From assembly GCF_000517105.1 (NCBI RefSeq), contig NZ_KI912148.1, positions 62,001-126,000 of the forward strand: 64,000 bases of DNA, in the 5' to 3' direction. The DNA comes from Fischerella sp. PCC 9605 (lineage in GTDB: Bacteria; Cyanobacteriota; Cyanobacteriia; Cyanobacteriales; Nostocaceae). The notes under the pieces were generated by a model. It was not told the DNA's origin, made no database searches, and worked only from the letters and a program-made list of their open reading frames with translations. Made by a program: the position numbers and the translations under genes. Position 1 is the first letter of the stretch. Each line of letters begins with the position of its first letter. Positions 55,321-63,831 of this stretch are shown piece by piece.

Positions 55321-55408
55321 TATTGGGTAGTGGTTAGTGGATAGTGGATAGTGGATAGTGGTTAGTGATTAACAACCTACTACTAACTACTAACCACTAA
55401 CTACTAAC
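55321..55408. repeat. STRR array (TAGTGGT / CTAACTA units)
   Basis: Heptamers TAGTGGT/TAGTGGA and then CTAACTA/CTACTAA fill the whole hisB-fabI gap and can fold on themselves. Confidence 0.8.
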
Positions 55409-55414
55409 AATTCC

Positions 55415-56191
55415 TTACATTCCCATGATTTCATATCCTGAGTCTACATACAGGACTTGCCCTGTAATTCCGCTTGCCAAGTCGCTACACAAGAAAGCTG
55501 CTGCGTTACCCACCTCTGTTTGAGTCACAGTACGTCGCAAAGGAGCTACTTTCTCCACATGATGAATCATATCTAGAATACCTCCAACGGCACTTGAAGC
55601 TAAAGTGCGGATCGGCCCTGCGGAAATGGCATTCACCCGGATATTTGAGGGGCCTAGTTCCGCAGCCAGGTAACGTACGCTAGCCTCCAGCCCAGCTTTG
55701 GCAACTCCCATGACGTTATAGTTGGGAATTGCTCTGACAGCACCCAAATAAGTGAGAGTGACTATGCTTGCTCCTTGTGTCATCAAAGGTTTAGCTGCAC
55801 CCGCCAGCTGCGCCAAGGAGTAAGTGCTGACTTCTAAAGCTGTATGGAAACCCTCACGGGAGGTTTGGCTAAAGTCCCCACTCAGATCGTCTTTGTTGGC
55901 AAAAGCAAGGCAATGGATGAGGATGTCTAACTTGCCCCACTTATCGCGGATTGTCTCAAAAGTAGACTTAACCTGCTCGTCATGTTGGACGTTACAGGGC
56001 AGAAACAGGCTAGGGTTGAGGGGTTCTACCAGTTCTGCGACCTTTTTCTCCATTTTGCCTTTTTCATCTGGTAAATAGGTAATGCCGAGGTTAGCACCGG
56101 CTTTGTGCAGTTGTTGGGCAATACCCCAGGCAATCGAGCGGTTATTAGCAATGCCAGTAACCAAGGCATTTTTTCCAGTTAAATCCAGCAT
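55415..56191 (-). CDS. fabI: Enoyl-[acyl-carrier-protein] reductase (NADH)
   Basis: 258 residues. It is a FabI-type reductase: GKNALVTGIANNRSIAWGIA (nucleotide binding), the catalytic Y-x6-K as YNVMGVAK, and the end SDLASGITGQVLYVDSGY. It reduces the enoyl-ACP double bond, the last step of each fatty acid elongation cycle. The length and motifs are standard. The next gene upstream, ntcA, is divergent across about 650 bases. Confidence 0.97.
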   Translation of the reverse strand: MLDLTGKNALVTGIANNRSIAWGIAQQLHKAGANLGITYLPDEKGKMEKKVAELVEPLNPSLFLPCNVQHDEQVKSTFETIRDKWGKLDILIHCLAFANKDDLSGDFSQTSREGFHTALEVSTYSLAQLAGAAKPLMTQGASIVTLTYLGAVRAIPNYNVMGVAKAGLEASVRYLAAELGPSNIRVNAISAGPIRTLASSAVGGILDMIHHVEKVAPLRRTVTQTEVGNAAAFLCSDLASGITGQVLYVDSGYEIMGM

Positions 56192-56839
56192 ATAAATTGT
56201 TAGCGCGATGTTTCATTAGGAGCATACTAGAATCTGAGCCTCGTTTGACTTTGTTTTGGAGACGATTTACAAATTTAACACTTTCAACTTTGGAAGGGGT
56301 GGGGTTATAAAAGATTAAGACCTTTACTGGTTATGGTAAACAACCTCAGGATACTCGGCAAAATCCATTGTGCTTACTTTTCTTACCTATATTCCAGCAA
56401 CTGTTGCAATGAGAGTTTTATAAAAATCTGTCACAAGTTTGGTATAAACTACATTTAATTATTTTTTTAGAAAATATATTAGGATGCACAAATTCACCTA
56501 AGCCTGCTTTGTGCTTCTTGGTTTATATGCTCACATGATGTTTTATGATTATTGACAAGGCTGTTTGCTGCCACAAAATCTGCACTAAAACTTTAAGAAA
56601 ATCTCAATGAATCTTTCTTTTTTCTTAAAAAACTTATTGTCTACAATTTTGAAAGTACCTAATACAAAGTACTAGATCCCAGTAGGATAAATTTTGTATC
56701 ATGTTGGACAAATATTTAAGAGGCAAAGAGGTTAAGTATAGGAAAGAACAGAAAGGTTAACAATGTTTTCTTGATTTTTCGGGTGTATTCTTAGGTAATC
56801 CATATTTAGTTTTTTCCGGCATTGGGTAGGGGAAGGGAG
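56192..56839. promoter_or_regulatory. Long upstream region of ntcA (shared with fabI)
   Basis: About 650 AT-rich bases between two divergent genes. It must hold the fabI promoter and the ntcA promoters; ntcA is known to use several start sites and to autoregulate. I searched for GTA-N8-TAC by eye and found only imperfect candidates, for example GTATCATGTTGGAC at 56696. GGAAGGGAG (56831-56839) is the ntcA ribosome binding site, directly against the ATG. Confidence 0.55.
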
Positions 56840-57511
56840 ATGATCGTGACACAAGATAAAGCCCTAGCAAATGTTTTTCGTCAGATGGCGACTGGAGCGT
56901 TTCCGCCAGTTGTGGAAACGTTTGAACGCAACAAAACGATCTTTTTCCCCGGCGATCCTGCAGAACGAGTTTATTTTCTTTTAAAAGGTGCAGTGAAACT
57001 ATCCAGGGTGTACGAGGCAGGAGAAGAAATTACCGTAGCGCTACTGCGGGAAAATAGCGTTTTTGGGGTTTTGTCCCTACTAACGGGAAACAAGTCCGAT
57101 CGCTTTTATCATGCAGTTGCTTTTACACCTGTAGAATTGTTATCAGCTCCAATTGAACAGGTGGAACAAGCACTCAAAGACAACCCAGAATTGTCGATGT
57201 TAATGTTGCGAGGCTTGTCTTCGCGGATTCTCCAGACAGAGATGATGATTGAAACACTTGCTCACCGTGATATGGGTTCGAGGTTGATCAGTTTTCTATT
57301 AATTCTCTGTCGGGATTTTGGTGTTCCTTGTGCAGATGGAATCACAATTGATCTCAAGCTATCTCATCAGGCGATCGCTGAAGCAATTGGTTCTACTCGC
57401 GTCACCGTCACCAGGTTACTAGGCGATTTGCGCGAAAAGAAGTTGATTTCCATACACAAGAAAAAAATCACTGTTCATAAGCCTGTTACCTTAAGTCGGC
57501 AATTCACTTAA
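56840..57511 (+). CDS. ntcA: Global nitrogen regulator NtcA (CRP family)
   Basis: 223 residues from the ATG at 56840, the family's start and length. A cyclic-nucleotide-binding-type beta barrel spans 20-120, the dimer helix about 118-150 and the helix-turn-helix about 175-200 ([19 protein letters not shown]). R88, R129 and E134 fall where 2-oxoglutarate contacts are described in Anabaena NtcA (87, 128, 133 in the numbering I recall). It activates nitrogen assimilation and heterocyst genes when 2-oxoglutarate rises and binds GTA-N8-TAC sites. The sequence is nearly that of Anabaena NtcA, supporting a Nostocales host. Confidence 0.98.
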   Translation: MIVTQDKALANVFRQMATGAFPPVVETFERNKTIFFPGDPAERVYFLLKGAVKLSRVYEAGEEITVALLRENSVFGVLSLLTGNKSDRFYHAVAFTPVELLSAPIEQVEQALKDNPELSMLMLRGLSSRILQTEMMIETLAHRDMGSRLISFLLILCRDFGVPCADGITIDLKLSHQAIAEAIGSTRVTVTRLLGDLREKKLISIHKKKITVHKPVTLSRQFT

Positions 57512-57518
57512 AAGCACT

Positions 57519-57665
57519 TGGGGGATTGGGGATTGGGAATTGGGAATTGGGGATTGGGGAACTCGGGGCCCCCACGACCGCTCTTAGTGGGGATTAGGGG
57601 CAATGGGGATTGGGGATTAGTTTTCTTACCGATGCCCGATGCCCCTTGCCCATTGCCCCTACCTT
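57519..57665. repeat. STRR array (GGGGATT and GCCCATT types)
   Basis: GGGGATT/GGGAATT heptamers are followed by GGGGCCCCCACGACC and GCCCCTTGCCCATTG words downstream of ntcA. Open frames here are artefacts of the repeat. Confidence 0.85.
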
Positions 57666-57767
57666 TTCCCTTTTCGCGACTTCTGCAAGAAGTCTTTCGA
57701 TCCCCCACACAAAACGCCTGAAAGTAGTAGGCTGTATCTGGAAGGATTTCTTCGGTAAATATTAAAG

Positions 57768-59261
57768 ATGGCCACCGGGTACATCCTCATAATTGCAATT
57801 TTAATTTTGGGAGGCGTTATTGCCACCGTGGGCGATCGCATAGGCACGCGGGTTGGCAAGAAACGGCTCTCACTATTTAATCTACGACCAAAAAACACGG
57901 CTGTATTAGTAACGATTTTGACAGGGTTGGGCATTTCAGCATCAACCCTGGGAATTTTATTTTTAGCCGATGAAGGCTTGCGTAAAGGAGTATTTGAACT
58001 AGAGGATATTCAAAAAGACCTTAGGCGTAAGCGCGTACAGTTAGAGAACACAACTCAACAACTTGATACAACAAAACTCGAGCTAGACCAAGCCAGAAAA
58101 GAACAAACAAAAGCTCAACAAGACTTGCAGGAAATTAATAAATCCTTACAAGCCGCTAATGCCAAGCAACAGCAAACACAAACCCAACTCAACCGCACTA
58201 TTGACCAAAAAGCGCGAACCCAAGCCCAACTCCAACGTACCCAAAAACAGCTAGATCAAGTAGCAACTCAGTACCAGCAAGCTATGGCTCAGTTGCAAAA
58301 CGTTTATCAAGAGAGAAACAAGCAACTAGCCGAAATTAAAGGACTCCGGGCAGAACGCCAAAGACTTTACGAAGAAGCTAAACAAGCAATTGCCGAAGCC
58401 CAAGCGGCCATTGACAAACGCGATCGCGAACTTGCCAAGCGCCAGGAAGCTATTGAACAGCGCGATCTCAAAATTGCCGACCTGGATCGCCTGATGCAAC
58501 AGCGCAATGTTGAAATCGCAGCGCGAGAGCAAATAATTGCCCAACGAGAAACTCGCCTGAAAGAATTAGAAAAACAACAGAATTATCTCGAACAGGAAGT
58601 CGCAAGGCTGGAGAAATATTACCAATCTTTTCGTGACTTACGCCTGGGGAAACTAGCATTAGCCCGCGGTCAAGTTCTTGCTGGTGGTGTAGTTCGCGTC
58701 CAACAGCCTTCTGCTGCTCGTCAGGCAGTTATCCAGTTATTGCAAGAAGCCAACAAAAGTGCCAGCATCGAATTAACCGAGCCTGGGATCAATCCTCCCC
58801 CAAATGTGCAGGTACTGCGTGTTACCGAGGAACAAATTGAGCAATTAAGCAAGCAAATTAAAGACGGTCGAGAATATGTAGTGCGAATTTTCTGTGCAGG
58901 CAATTATGTGAGGGGGGAAAAGCCGATAGAATTTTTCGCCGATGCATCACTAAATCAAGTCGTTTTTTCGGGAGGTGAAGTGCTGGCTGCAACTACGGCC
59001 GATCCCAAAAACATGACATCTTATCAACTGCGACAGCGGTTAGAATTGTTAATTTCTGCCTCGCAATTTCGTGCGCGCAATGCTGGAATTTTAGAAGATA
59101 TTCAAATAGATGGTACCTTTATCCGCTTTATTGCTCAGTTACGGCAATCAGACCAACGACTAGATATCAAAGCAATTGCAGCACAAGACACTTATACTGC
59201 TGGGCCATTGAAAGTTAGATTATTAGCAATTAAAAATGGACAAGTGATTTTTAGTACTTAA
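57768..59261 (+). CDS. DUF3084 family membrane protein with long coiled coil
   Basis: 497 residues. Two N-terminal membrane helices (about 4-21 and 46-67) enclose the basic GDRIGTRVGKKRLSLFNLRP segment. A coiled coil of about 210 residues rich in Gln/Arg/Glu follows (80-285), and then a globular domain (about 290-497, LRLGKLALARGQVLAGGVVR onwards). This is the whole of the DUF3084 family seen throughout cyanobacteria. The function is not established; the layout suggests an envelope- or thylakoid-attached structural protein. It is a single gene. Confidence 0.92.
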   Translation: MATGYILIIAILILGGVIATVGDRIGTRVGKKRLSLFNLRPKNTAVLVTILTGLGISASTLGILFLADEGLRKGVFELEDIQKDLRRKRVQLENTTQQLDTTKLELDQARKEQTKAQQDLQEINKSLQAANAKQQQTQTQLNRTIDQKARTQAQLQRTQKQLDQVATQYQQAMAQLQNVYQERNKQLAEIKGLRAERQRLYEEAKQAIAEAQAAIDKRDRELAKRQEAIEQRDLKIADLDRLMQQRNVEIAAREQIIAQRETRLKELEKQQNYLEQEVARLEKYYQSFRDLRLGKLALARGQVLAGGVVRVQQPSAARQAVIQLLQEANKSASIELTEPGINPPPNVQVLRVTEEQIEQLSKQIKDGREYVVRIFCAGNYVRGEKPIEFFADASLNQVVFSGGEVLAATTADPKNMTSYQLRQRLELLISASQFRARNAGILEDIQIDGTFIRFIAQLRQSDQRLDIKAIAAQDTYTAGPLKVRLLAIKNGQVIFST

Positions 59262-59270
59262 AATAATGAA

Positions 59271-59400
59271 GATTTTGTTAGTAGTTGGTAGTTAGTAGTT
59301 GTAGAGACGTGCCATGGCACGTCTGTACATTGGTTAGTTAGTAGTTAGTAGTTAGTAGTTGATTACTACCTACTATCCACTAACCACTAACCAATAACAA
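59271..59400. repeat. STRR array (TTAGTAG) enclosing a palindrome
   Basis: TTAGTAG/TTGGTAG units on both sides of the 30-bp palindrome at 59300-59329, then CTACTAT/CTAACCA units in the opposite sense. Confidence 0.85.
59300..59329. repeat. 30-bp palindrome (TGTAGAGACG family), second copy
   Basis: TGTAGAGACGTGCCA with TGGCACGTCTGTACA: 15-base arms with a single mismatch. Ends are identical to the palindrome at 2692-2721 while the central bases differ, as in a mobile palindrome family. Confidence 0.8.
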
Positions 59401-59434
59401 TTCCTATATTAGAAGCGTTTAATATTACTTTGAT

Positions 59435-59878
59435 ATGAATTCAAGTGAATTTACACCAACTCAACCAGTGATTTTGGGCTTCGATCCGGGTAAAGATAAG
59501 TGTGGTCTAGCGGTCATGGGACTAGACCGAAAACTGCATTACCACGAGGTTGTACCATCAGATGAAGCGATCGCCACTATTAAAACACTGCGGCAAAAAT
59601 TTCCTATCTCCTTGATGGTCATGGGGGATCAAACCACAGCCAAGCGCTGGAAACAGCAATTGCAACAAGAACTATCAGATCAGTTGAATATCATGTTGGT
59701 CGATGAACGCTACACCAGCTTAGAAGCACGCGATCGCTATTGGCAAATGTACCCCCCCAAAGGAATCATGAAACTTTTACCACAAGGTATGCGAACACCT
59801 CCACGACCAATAGATGACATTGTTGCTATTCTTTTGATCGAAAGATATCTCAATCGCCTTACAGAATCAGCAAAATGA
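59435..59878 (+). CDS. YqgF/RuvX-like RNase H-fold protein
   Basis: 147 residues. DPGKDKCGLAVMG (first acidic residue), DERYTSLEARDRYW and RPIDDIVAILLIERYL (final acidic pair) are the RNase H-fold motifs of the YqgF/RuvX superfamily, which includes the pre-16S rRNA processing nuclease. The opening differs from the usual GLDVGTKRIG, so this may be the cyanobacterial second-type paralogue. It is cytoplasmic. The stop codon sits at the edge of an STRR array. Confidence 0.8.
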   Translation: MNSSEFTPTQPVILGFDPGKDKCGLAVMGLDRKLHYHEVVPSDEAIATIKTLRQKFPISLMVMGDQTTAKRWKQQLQQELSDQLNIMLVDERYTSLEARDRYWQMYPPKGIMKLLPQGMRTPPRPIDDIVAILLIERYLNRLTESAK

Positions 59879-59938
59879 ATGATGAATTATGAATTATGAA
59901 ATTTTTTTATCATTCATAATTCATAATTCATAATTTTA
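59879..59938. repeat. STRR array (GAATTAT / ATTCATA) forming a hairpin
   Basis: Same heptamers and same inverted layout as 49135-49214. Here the array separates two convergent genes and may serve as their transcript end. Confidence 0.85.
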
Positions 59939-60214
59939 TAGTTCCGCGCGAATTGTAAAAGCATAGTCCCCTCCTGGTTCGAGCTGGTAATCTCGTTGCT
60001 CCAAAAAGCGACCAAGGGGTTCTTTAATTAAGGCACGACCTTGAGATGGTTTCACAGACAACTCTCCCCGGCGAAAGTGCCATTGGAATTGCCACTCAAA
60101 ATCTCCTGCTCTTACTTCACCTTCAAGTAAGCCGTATTGCCAGGATTGACGGATAATCCGGACATGGGCAGTAGTTTGTGGTAAACGTTTAGCACTCACG
60201 TTGCTTGATGTCAA
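59936..60214 (-). CDS. DUF3146 family protein
   Basis: 92 residues. SWQYGLLEGEVRAGDFEWQF, FRRGELSVKPSQGRALI and the end GGDYAFTIRAEL match the short cyanobacterial DUF3146 family. It is all-beta in look, with no signal peptide. The start is uncertain: TTG at 60214 or GTG at 60199, neither with a ribosome binding site. Function is unknown. Confidence 0.82.
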   Translation of the reverse strand: MTSSNVSAKRLPQTTAHVRIIRQSWQYGLLEGEVRAGDFEWQFQWHFRRGELSVKPSQGRALIKEPLGRFLEQRDYQLEPGGDYAFTIRAEL

Positions 60215-60489
60215 AATGGATAAAAGCTAACCAGTTATAGCTTTACATTTACCCAAAATACATCAAATACACCTATGGAAGTAATTGAAATTTCTAACTT
60301 AATTGGGTTGAAAATCAATTTTTCTACAGAAGCGCCTAATAGCAATAAATATGGCTCATTCGAGTGCAATTAATTTGAGCCTGCTTGCACATCAGATGAG
60401 CCGAAACTTTGTCTTGGTTATATTTGATTTCAACTGAAAATAGCCTTGGCAAGCGAACTAGAGCTTGCTTGTTGGCAAACCATAACATC

Positions 60490-60666
60490 TTACCAAGAGT
60501 TACTGCCAGCCGATTCTCCCTCGAAAGGTTGAACTCCTATATTGGGATACTCATCGTCATTTGGACCAAAAATTCTGATTGCAGCTTCGGCAACATAACG
60601 GATAATCTTAAGCGGCAAAGTCACAAGATAATAGACAAAATTTCGTGCTTGCTTGAGCGTAAACAT
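60490..60666 (-). CDS. Small conserved-looking protein (58 residues)
   Basis: ATG at 60666, preceded by GGAG nine bases upstream (TTGGAGAAAAAACT). It reads MFTLKQARNFVYYLVTLPLK, then IIRYVAEAAIRIFGPNDDEY, then PNIGVQPFEGESAGSNSW. It has one amphipathic to hydrophobic helical segment with basic residues, then an acidic NDDEYP patch and a Gly/Ser tail. I do not know the function. The codon pattern, ribosome binding site and composition look genuine, and it displaces a longer but poor open frame on the other strand. Confidence 0.75.
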   Translation of the reverse strand: MFTLKQARNFVYYLVTLPLKIIRYVAEAAIRIFGPNDDEYPNIGVQPFEGESAGSNSW

Positions 60667-60977
60667 AGTTTTTTCTCCAATTTTCCTGCTAAAAAGTTTT
60701 ATTTTTCAGGCTGTTGCTTCTCATGTCATTATGAGTATTAAGATGACTACATGAGGTGTTTAACTAAGACCAATATCGAACTCATACTAATGATTAGCCT
60801 CGTCTCTATTTTCAAGTTATGAAAACAATGTGAGGAATTTGTGAGGAAAGACGAGGCTGCAATTTTAGCAATTGGCCTGCTTCAAGAAGACAACTAAATC
60901 TAGGTATAAATGTAGACCCCACTCTGCTGCCATACAGTCAGAGTAGGAGATTTACTAACTAAAAACGAGAGGATCGT
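60667..60977. other. Intergenic region between divergent genes
   Basis: About 310 bases, AT-rich. A loose inverted pair CTCATGT (60720-60726) and ACATGAG (60749-60755) is the only symmetry seen. Promoters of both flanking genes must lie here. Confidence 0.5.
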
Positions 60978-61499
60978 ATGAGTGACCTAATTGTTGTCAG
61001 TTTTAGCGATGAATTTAGGGCTGATGAAGTACTTTTAGAACTGGCAAAGCTACAGCGTGAACACTTGATTGACCTGGAAGATGCAGCTATTGTTGTTAGA
61101 AATAAAGAAGGCAAGCTGAAGATTAAGCAAACTCAGGAACTAGTAGCTTCAGGAGCAGCTGGGGGAGGTCTGTGGGGTCTTCTTTTCGGTCTAATATTTT
61201 TCAATCCATTACTGGGTTGGGCAGTAGGTACTGCTGCTGGTGCGATTTCAGGATTGGTAGCAGATATCGGGATTGATGACAATTTCATTAAAGAAATTGG
61301 CAATTCCCTAGAACCTGGAACTTCGGCTCTGTTCGTCTTGGTTCGGAAGGTCACTCCAGACAAAGTCCTGGAAGACCTCAGCCGCTTTGGAGGTAAAGTT
61401 CTGCGAACTTCGTTATCGAAAGAGGATGAGGCAAAGTTGCAAGAGGCTTTGAATCAAGGATCAAAAATTGCAAGCGTCGAAAATAATCCCACAGTTTGA
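60978..61499 (+). CDS. DUF1269 family membrane protein
   Basis: 173 residues. It starts LIVVSFSDEFRADEVLLEL, an alpha/beta half, followed by a Gly/Ala-rich double membrane segment (about 58-92, GAAGGGLWGLLFGLIFFNPL then GWAVGTAAGAISGLVADIG) and a second alpha/beta part with LEPGTSALFVLVR. These are the landmarks of DUF1269, often associated with stress response in bacteria. The ATG at 60978 follows GAGAGGATCGT. It is a single gene. Confidence 0.9.
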   Translation: MSDLIVVSFSDEFRADEVLLELAKLQREHLIDLEDAAIVVRNKEGKLKIKQTQELVASGAAGGGLWGLLFGLIFFNPLLGWAVGTAAGAISGLVADIGIDDNFIKEIGNSLEPGTSALFVLVRKVTPDKVLEDLSRFGGKVLRTSLSKEDEAKLQEALNQGSKIASVENNPTV

Positions 61500-61557
61500 A
61501 CTTAAAGTTTGGGAAAGGGGTAGCAACAAATAATTTCTAGTTACCCCTTGACAAACA

Positions 61558-61587
61558 CTGATACATCTGACATATTTGTATGTATGC
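61558..61587 (+). promoter_or_regulatory. Sigma-70-type promoter of the tRNA-Gly gene
   Basis: TTGACA at 61558-61563 is a perfect -35 box. CATATT (61581-61586), after 17 bases, is a fair -10 box, and the tRNA begins eight bases later. Confidence 0.55.
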
Positions 61588-61594
61588 GAGATTT

Positions 61595-61666
61595 GCGGGT
61601 ATAGCTCAGTGGTAGAGCGTCACCTTGCCAAGGTGAATGTCGCGCGTTCGAATCGCGTTACCCGCT
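61595..61666 (+). tRNA. tRNA-Gly (anticodon GCC)
   Basis: The cloverleaf folds by eye: acceptor GCGGGTA with TACCCGC, D arm around AGCTCAGTGGTAGAGC, anticodon stem TCACC/GGTGA with loop TTGCCAA (anticodon GCC), and T loop TTCGAAT. The discriminator is T and CCA is not encoded. It is a complete 72-base gene. Confidence 0.96.
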
Positions 61667-62076
61667 TTTGGATTTAATCCCCTTCGCTTAGGAGAAAGTC
61701 CCCGCCGTGTACGTGACGATTTACGGAGCGGTTTGTGGAGTACTATACGGAAGCATTACAGGGAGTGTAATGGTGAGGTGATTGCAGCGATCGCCGTAGA
61801 CATCCGAAGAATTTAAACATTCCCAAGTCTAGCAAACAAGATTTGTGTAGGATGAACTACACTTGATTAAGAGAGACTTGTGTAAATGGCTTGATTGTCA
61901 GGTGCAAACCTTTTTTACCACTGAATTGAACCAAAATACATTCAGTGTGCAAGAAAAACACAAACTGGCTGAATTGTTATAAAAAAGTTTAAAGGAGAGT
62001 ATCTAGCCTCAAGAACCTTGATCAGGAAATGATATTCTCTTGCTGTTGAACACACGCTCAAGTTACAAGACCGCTT
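61667..62076. other. Intergenic region, nothing recognised
   Basis: About 410 bases between the tRNA and the next gene. There is one CGATCGC-like HIP1 variant at 61788; no ORF, array or clear RNA structure. Confidence 0.5.
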
Positions 62077-62484
62077 GTGCAATCCCAAAAACCAGAAAAA
62101 CTTGACTTCAATAGCGAATATCCCTGTCCCTGCCGTCGTCGGGGCCGGTTAATTCCGATTACCTTAACAGAAGCATTTGGATGCGATCGCTGTCAGCAAA
62201 TATTTGTGGCCGAAGAAAATGGTTATGTGCTAGAGCAGCTTTCCACTACTTATCCTTACAAACGTGCTTGGCGCTGGACAGGTTCTAGCTGGCAAGTTGT
62301 CCATCCACGCTTAGGAGAAAGCTATCTACCAGTAGCACTTGGCATTATTTTCGTGCTAGTGATTATATGGTTGCCATTAGCGCTACGCTTAGCAAGTGGT
62401 TCGAGCATAATTGCTTGGGCAATGGTAGCGGTGCTACTGGCGATTTTACCCGCACTGATGGTCTGGCTTACCTACAGACGTTAA
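62077..62484 (+). CDS. Zinc-ribbon membrane protein
   Basis: 135 residues with a GTG start. Four cysteines in the first 40 residues, YPCPCRRRG and FGCDRCQQIF, form a probable zinc ribbon (CxC..CxxC). WRWTGSSWQVVHP follows, then two membrane helices (about 83-104 and 110-131). It ends four bases before the ProA-like gene, so the two are very likely co-transcribed. The specific role is unknown. Confidence 0.8.
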   Translation: MQSQKPEKLDFNSEYPCPCRRRGRLIPITLTEAFGCDRCQQIFVAEENGYVLEQLSTTYPYKRAWRWTGSSWQVVHPRLGESYLPVALGIIFVLVIIWLPLALRLASGSSIIAWAMVAVLLAILPALMVWLTYRR

Positions 62485-62488
62485 GTAA

Positions 62489-63754
62489 ATGACAGTGGAT
62501 GCTTTTGATGATATCCCCGGAGCAATTGCTAGCGCCAAACGCGCCTATGGTGCTTCCTTAAAATTGGGAATGACCAAGGGTGCAGATCGCAGCCGTGCCG
62601 TTTTGGCAATGGCAGAGGCGCTACAACGCTCTTTTGACGACATTTTAGAAGCTAATACTTTAGATCTAGAAGCTAGTCGGGAAATGGCAGTACCAGATTT
62701 GATTCTGGACTGGCTGAAGCTGACACCAAAACGACTAGAAGCGACTTTAGAAATTTTGCAACGCTTAGGGGAATTATCAGATCCACTGCGGCGCGTGCGT
62801 AGTGCTGACTACCAACTCGAAGATTCTCAGACTTATACGCAGTTAATGCCTTTGGGTGTAATTGCGTTTATTTACGAAGCGTTTCCTGAATTAGCAGCGA
62901 TCGCCGCAGGTTTATGTATTAAAACAGGCAACACTCTGATTCTCAAAGGTGGTACAGAAGCTAGCCATTCTAACGCAGCGATCGCTGATGCGTTGCAAAC
63001 AGCCATTGCCGACGCTGGTCTACCACTTGGCTGTATAGAATTGATCCAAACAGAACATGGTGCTTCTATTCGCGATTTAGTCAGCCAAGACCAATATCTG
63101 AACTTAGTCATTCCCTACGGACGTTCTAGCTTGGTACAGCAGGTAGTGCGGCAGTCTACAGCGCCCGTATTAAGATCAGCGATGGGGAATTGTTATCTTT
63201 ACTGGTCTTTGAATGGCAGTTTGGAAATGGTGCGGTGGATGATTGTAGATAGCCATTGCAGCGAACCCGATCCAGTAAATGCGATCGAAAAAGTTTTGAT
63301 TCATAGGCAAGCCATGCCATCTTCCTTAATTACCTTGTGGAATAGCCTGCAGGAAAAAGGCTTTGAAATTAAAGGAGATGCGGAACTAGTAGAAGCTTTT
63401 CCGCAGTTGCATCTAGCTAAAGAAGGAGAATGGGGAAGCGCTTATTTAACCAAGACAGTAGCTTTTAAACTAGTGGATAGCTTAGAGGCAGCGATCGCCT
63501 GGATTAACCAATACAGCAGCGGTCATGCCGACTGCATCGTTACAGAATCCTACCAGGAAAGTCGGCAATTTGCCCTAGGAGTCAATAGCGCCTCCGGTTA
63601 CATTAACGCCTCCCCACGTTTCAGCCGTAATCCGGCACGGGGAGATAATGTATTTCTGGGTATGTCGAACCAGAGAGGTCATCGACGCGGATTAATTAGC
63701 TTAGAAAGCCTGACTACCGTCAAGCATATTGTGCAGGGAAACGGCAGGTTTTAG
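62489..63754 (+). CDS. proA: ProA-family (glutamate-5-semialdehyde dehydrogenase-like) protein, catalytic Cys position not conserved
   Basis: 421 residues, an aldehyde-dehydrogenase fold of the gamma-glutamyl phosphate reductase family: ANTLDLEASR, PLGVIAFIYEAFPE, KTGNTLILKGGTEASHSN, AMGNCYLYW and the end GHRRGLISLESLTTVKHIVQ. ProA reduces glutamyl phosphate in proline synthesis. Several canonical motifs are altered: IYESRPN is IYEAFPE here, IPRGG is IPYGR, and the P-S-V-C-N-A active site reads PDPVNA, so the usual cysteine is V263 (nearest Cys is C257). Cyanobacteria often carry two ProA-like genes, and this may be the divergent one, with another substrate or no catalysis. Confidence 0.82.
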   Translation: MTVDAFDDIPGAIASAKRAYGASLKLGMTKGADRSRAVLAMAEALQRSFDDILEANTLDLEASREMAVPDLILDWLKLTPKRLEATLEILQRLGELSDPLRRVRSADYQLEDSQTYTQLMPLGVIAFIYEAFPELAAIAAGLCIKTGNTLILKGGTEASHSNAAIADALQTAIADAGLPLGCIELIQTEHGASIRDLVSQDQYLNLVIPYGRSSLVQQVVRQSTAPVLRSAMGNCYLYWSLNGSLEMVRWMIVDSHCSEPDPVNAIEKVLIHRQAMPSSLITLWNSLQEKGFEIKGDAELVEAFPQLHLAKEGEWGSAYLTKTVAFKLVDSLEAAIAWINQYSSGHADCIVTESYQESRQFALGVNSASGYINASPRFSRNPARGDNVFLGMSNQRGHRRGLISLESLTTVKHIVQGNGRF

Positions 63755-63831
63755 GGATTAGGGACTGGTGATTGGGGACTGGGGAATTAGGCTAGATCAT
63801 TCCCGATCCCCAATCCCCGATCCCCGATCCC
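63755..63831. repeat. STRR array (GGGGATT / CCCAATC types)
   Basis: GGGACTG/GGGATTA units followed by CCCGATC/CCCAATC units in inverse sense between two convergent genes; could fold and end both transcripts. Confidence 0.85.

Noticed and set aside
56696-56709. NtcA box (GTA-N8-TAC) upstream of ntcA
   Set aside because: The second half reads GAC rather than TAC; one mismatch in a six-base consensus within 650 AT-rich bases is too weak to call.
60409-60741. 110-codon plus-strand open frame
   Set aside because: Composition is not protein-like and it overlaps, on the other strand, a 58-codon frame with a good ribosome binding site and sensible sequence.
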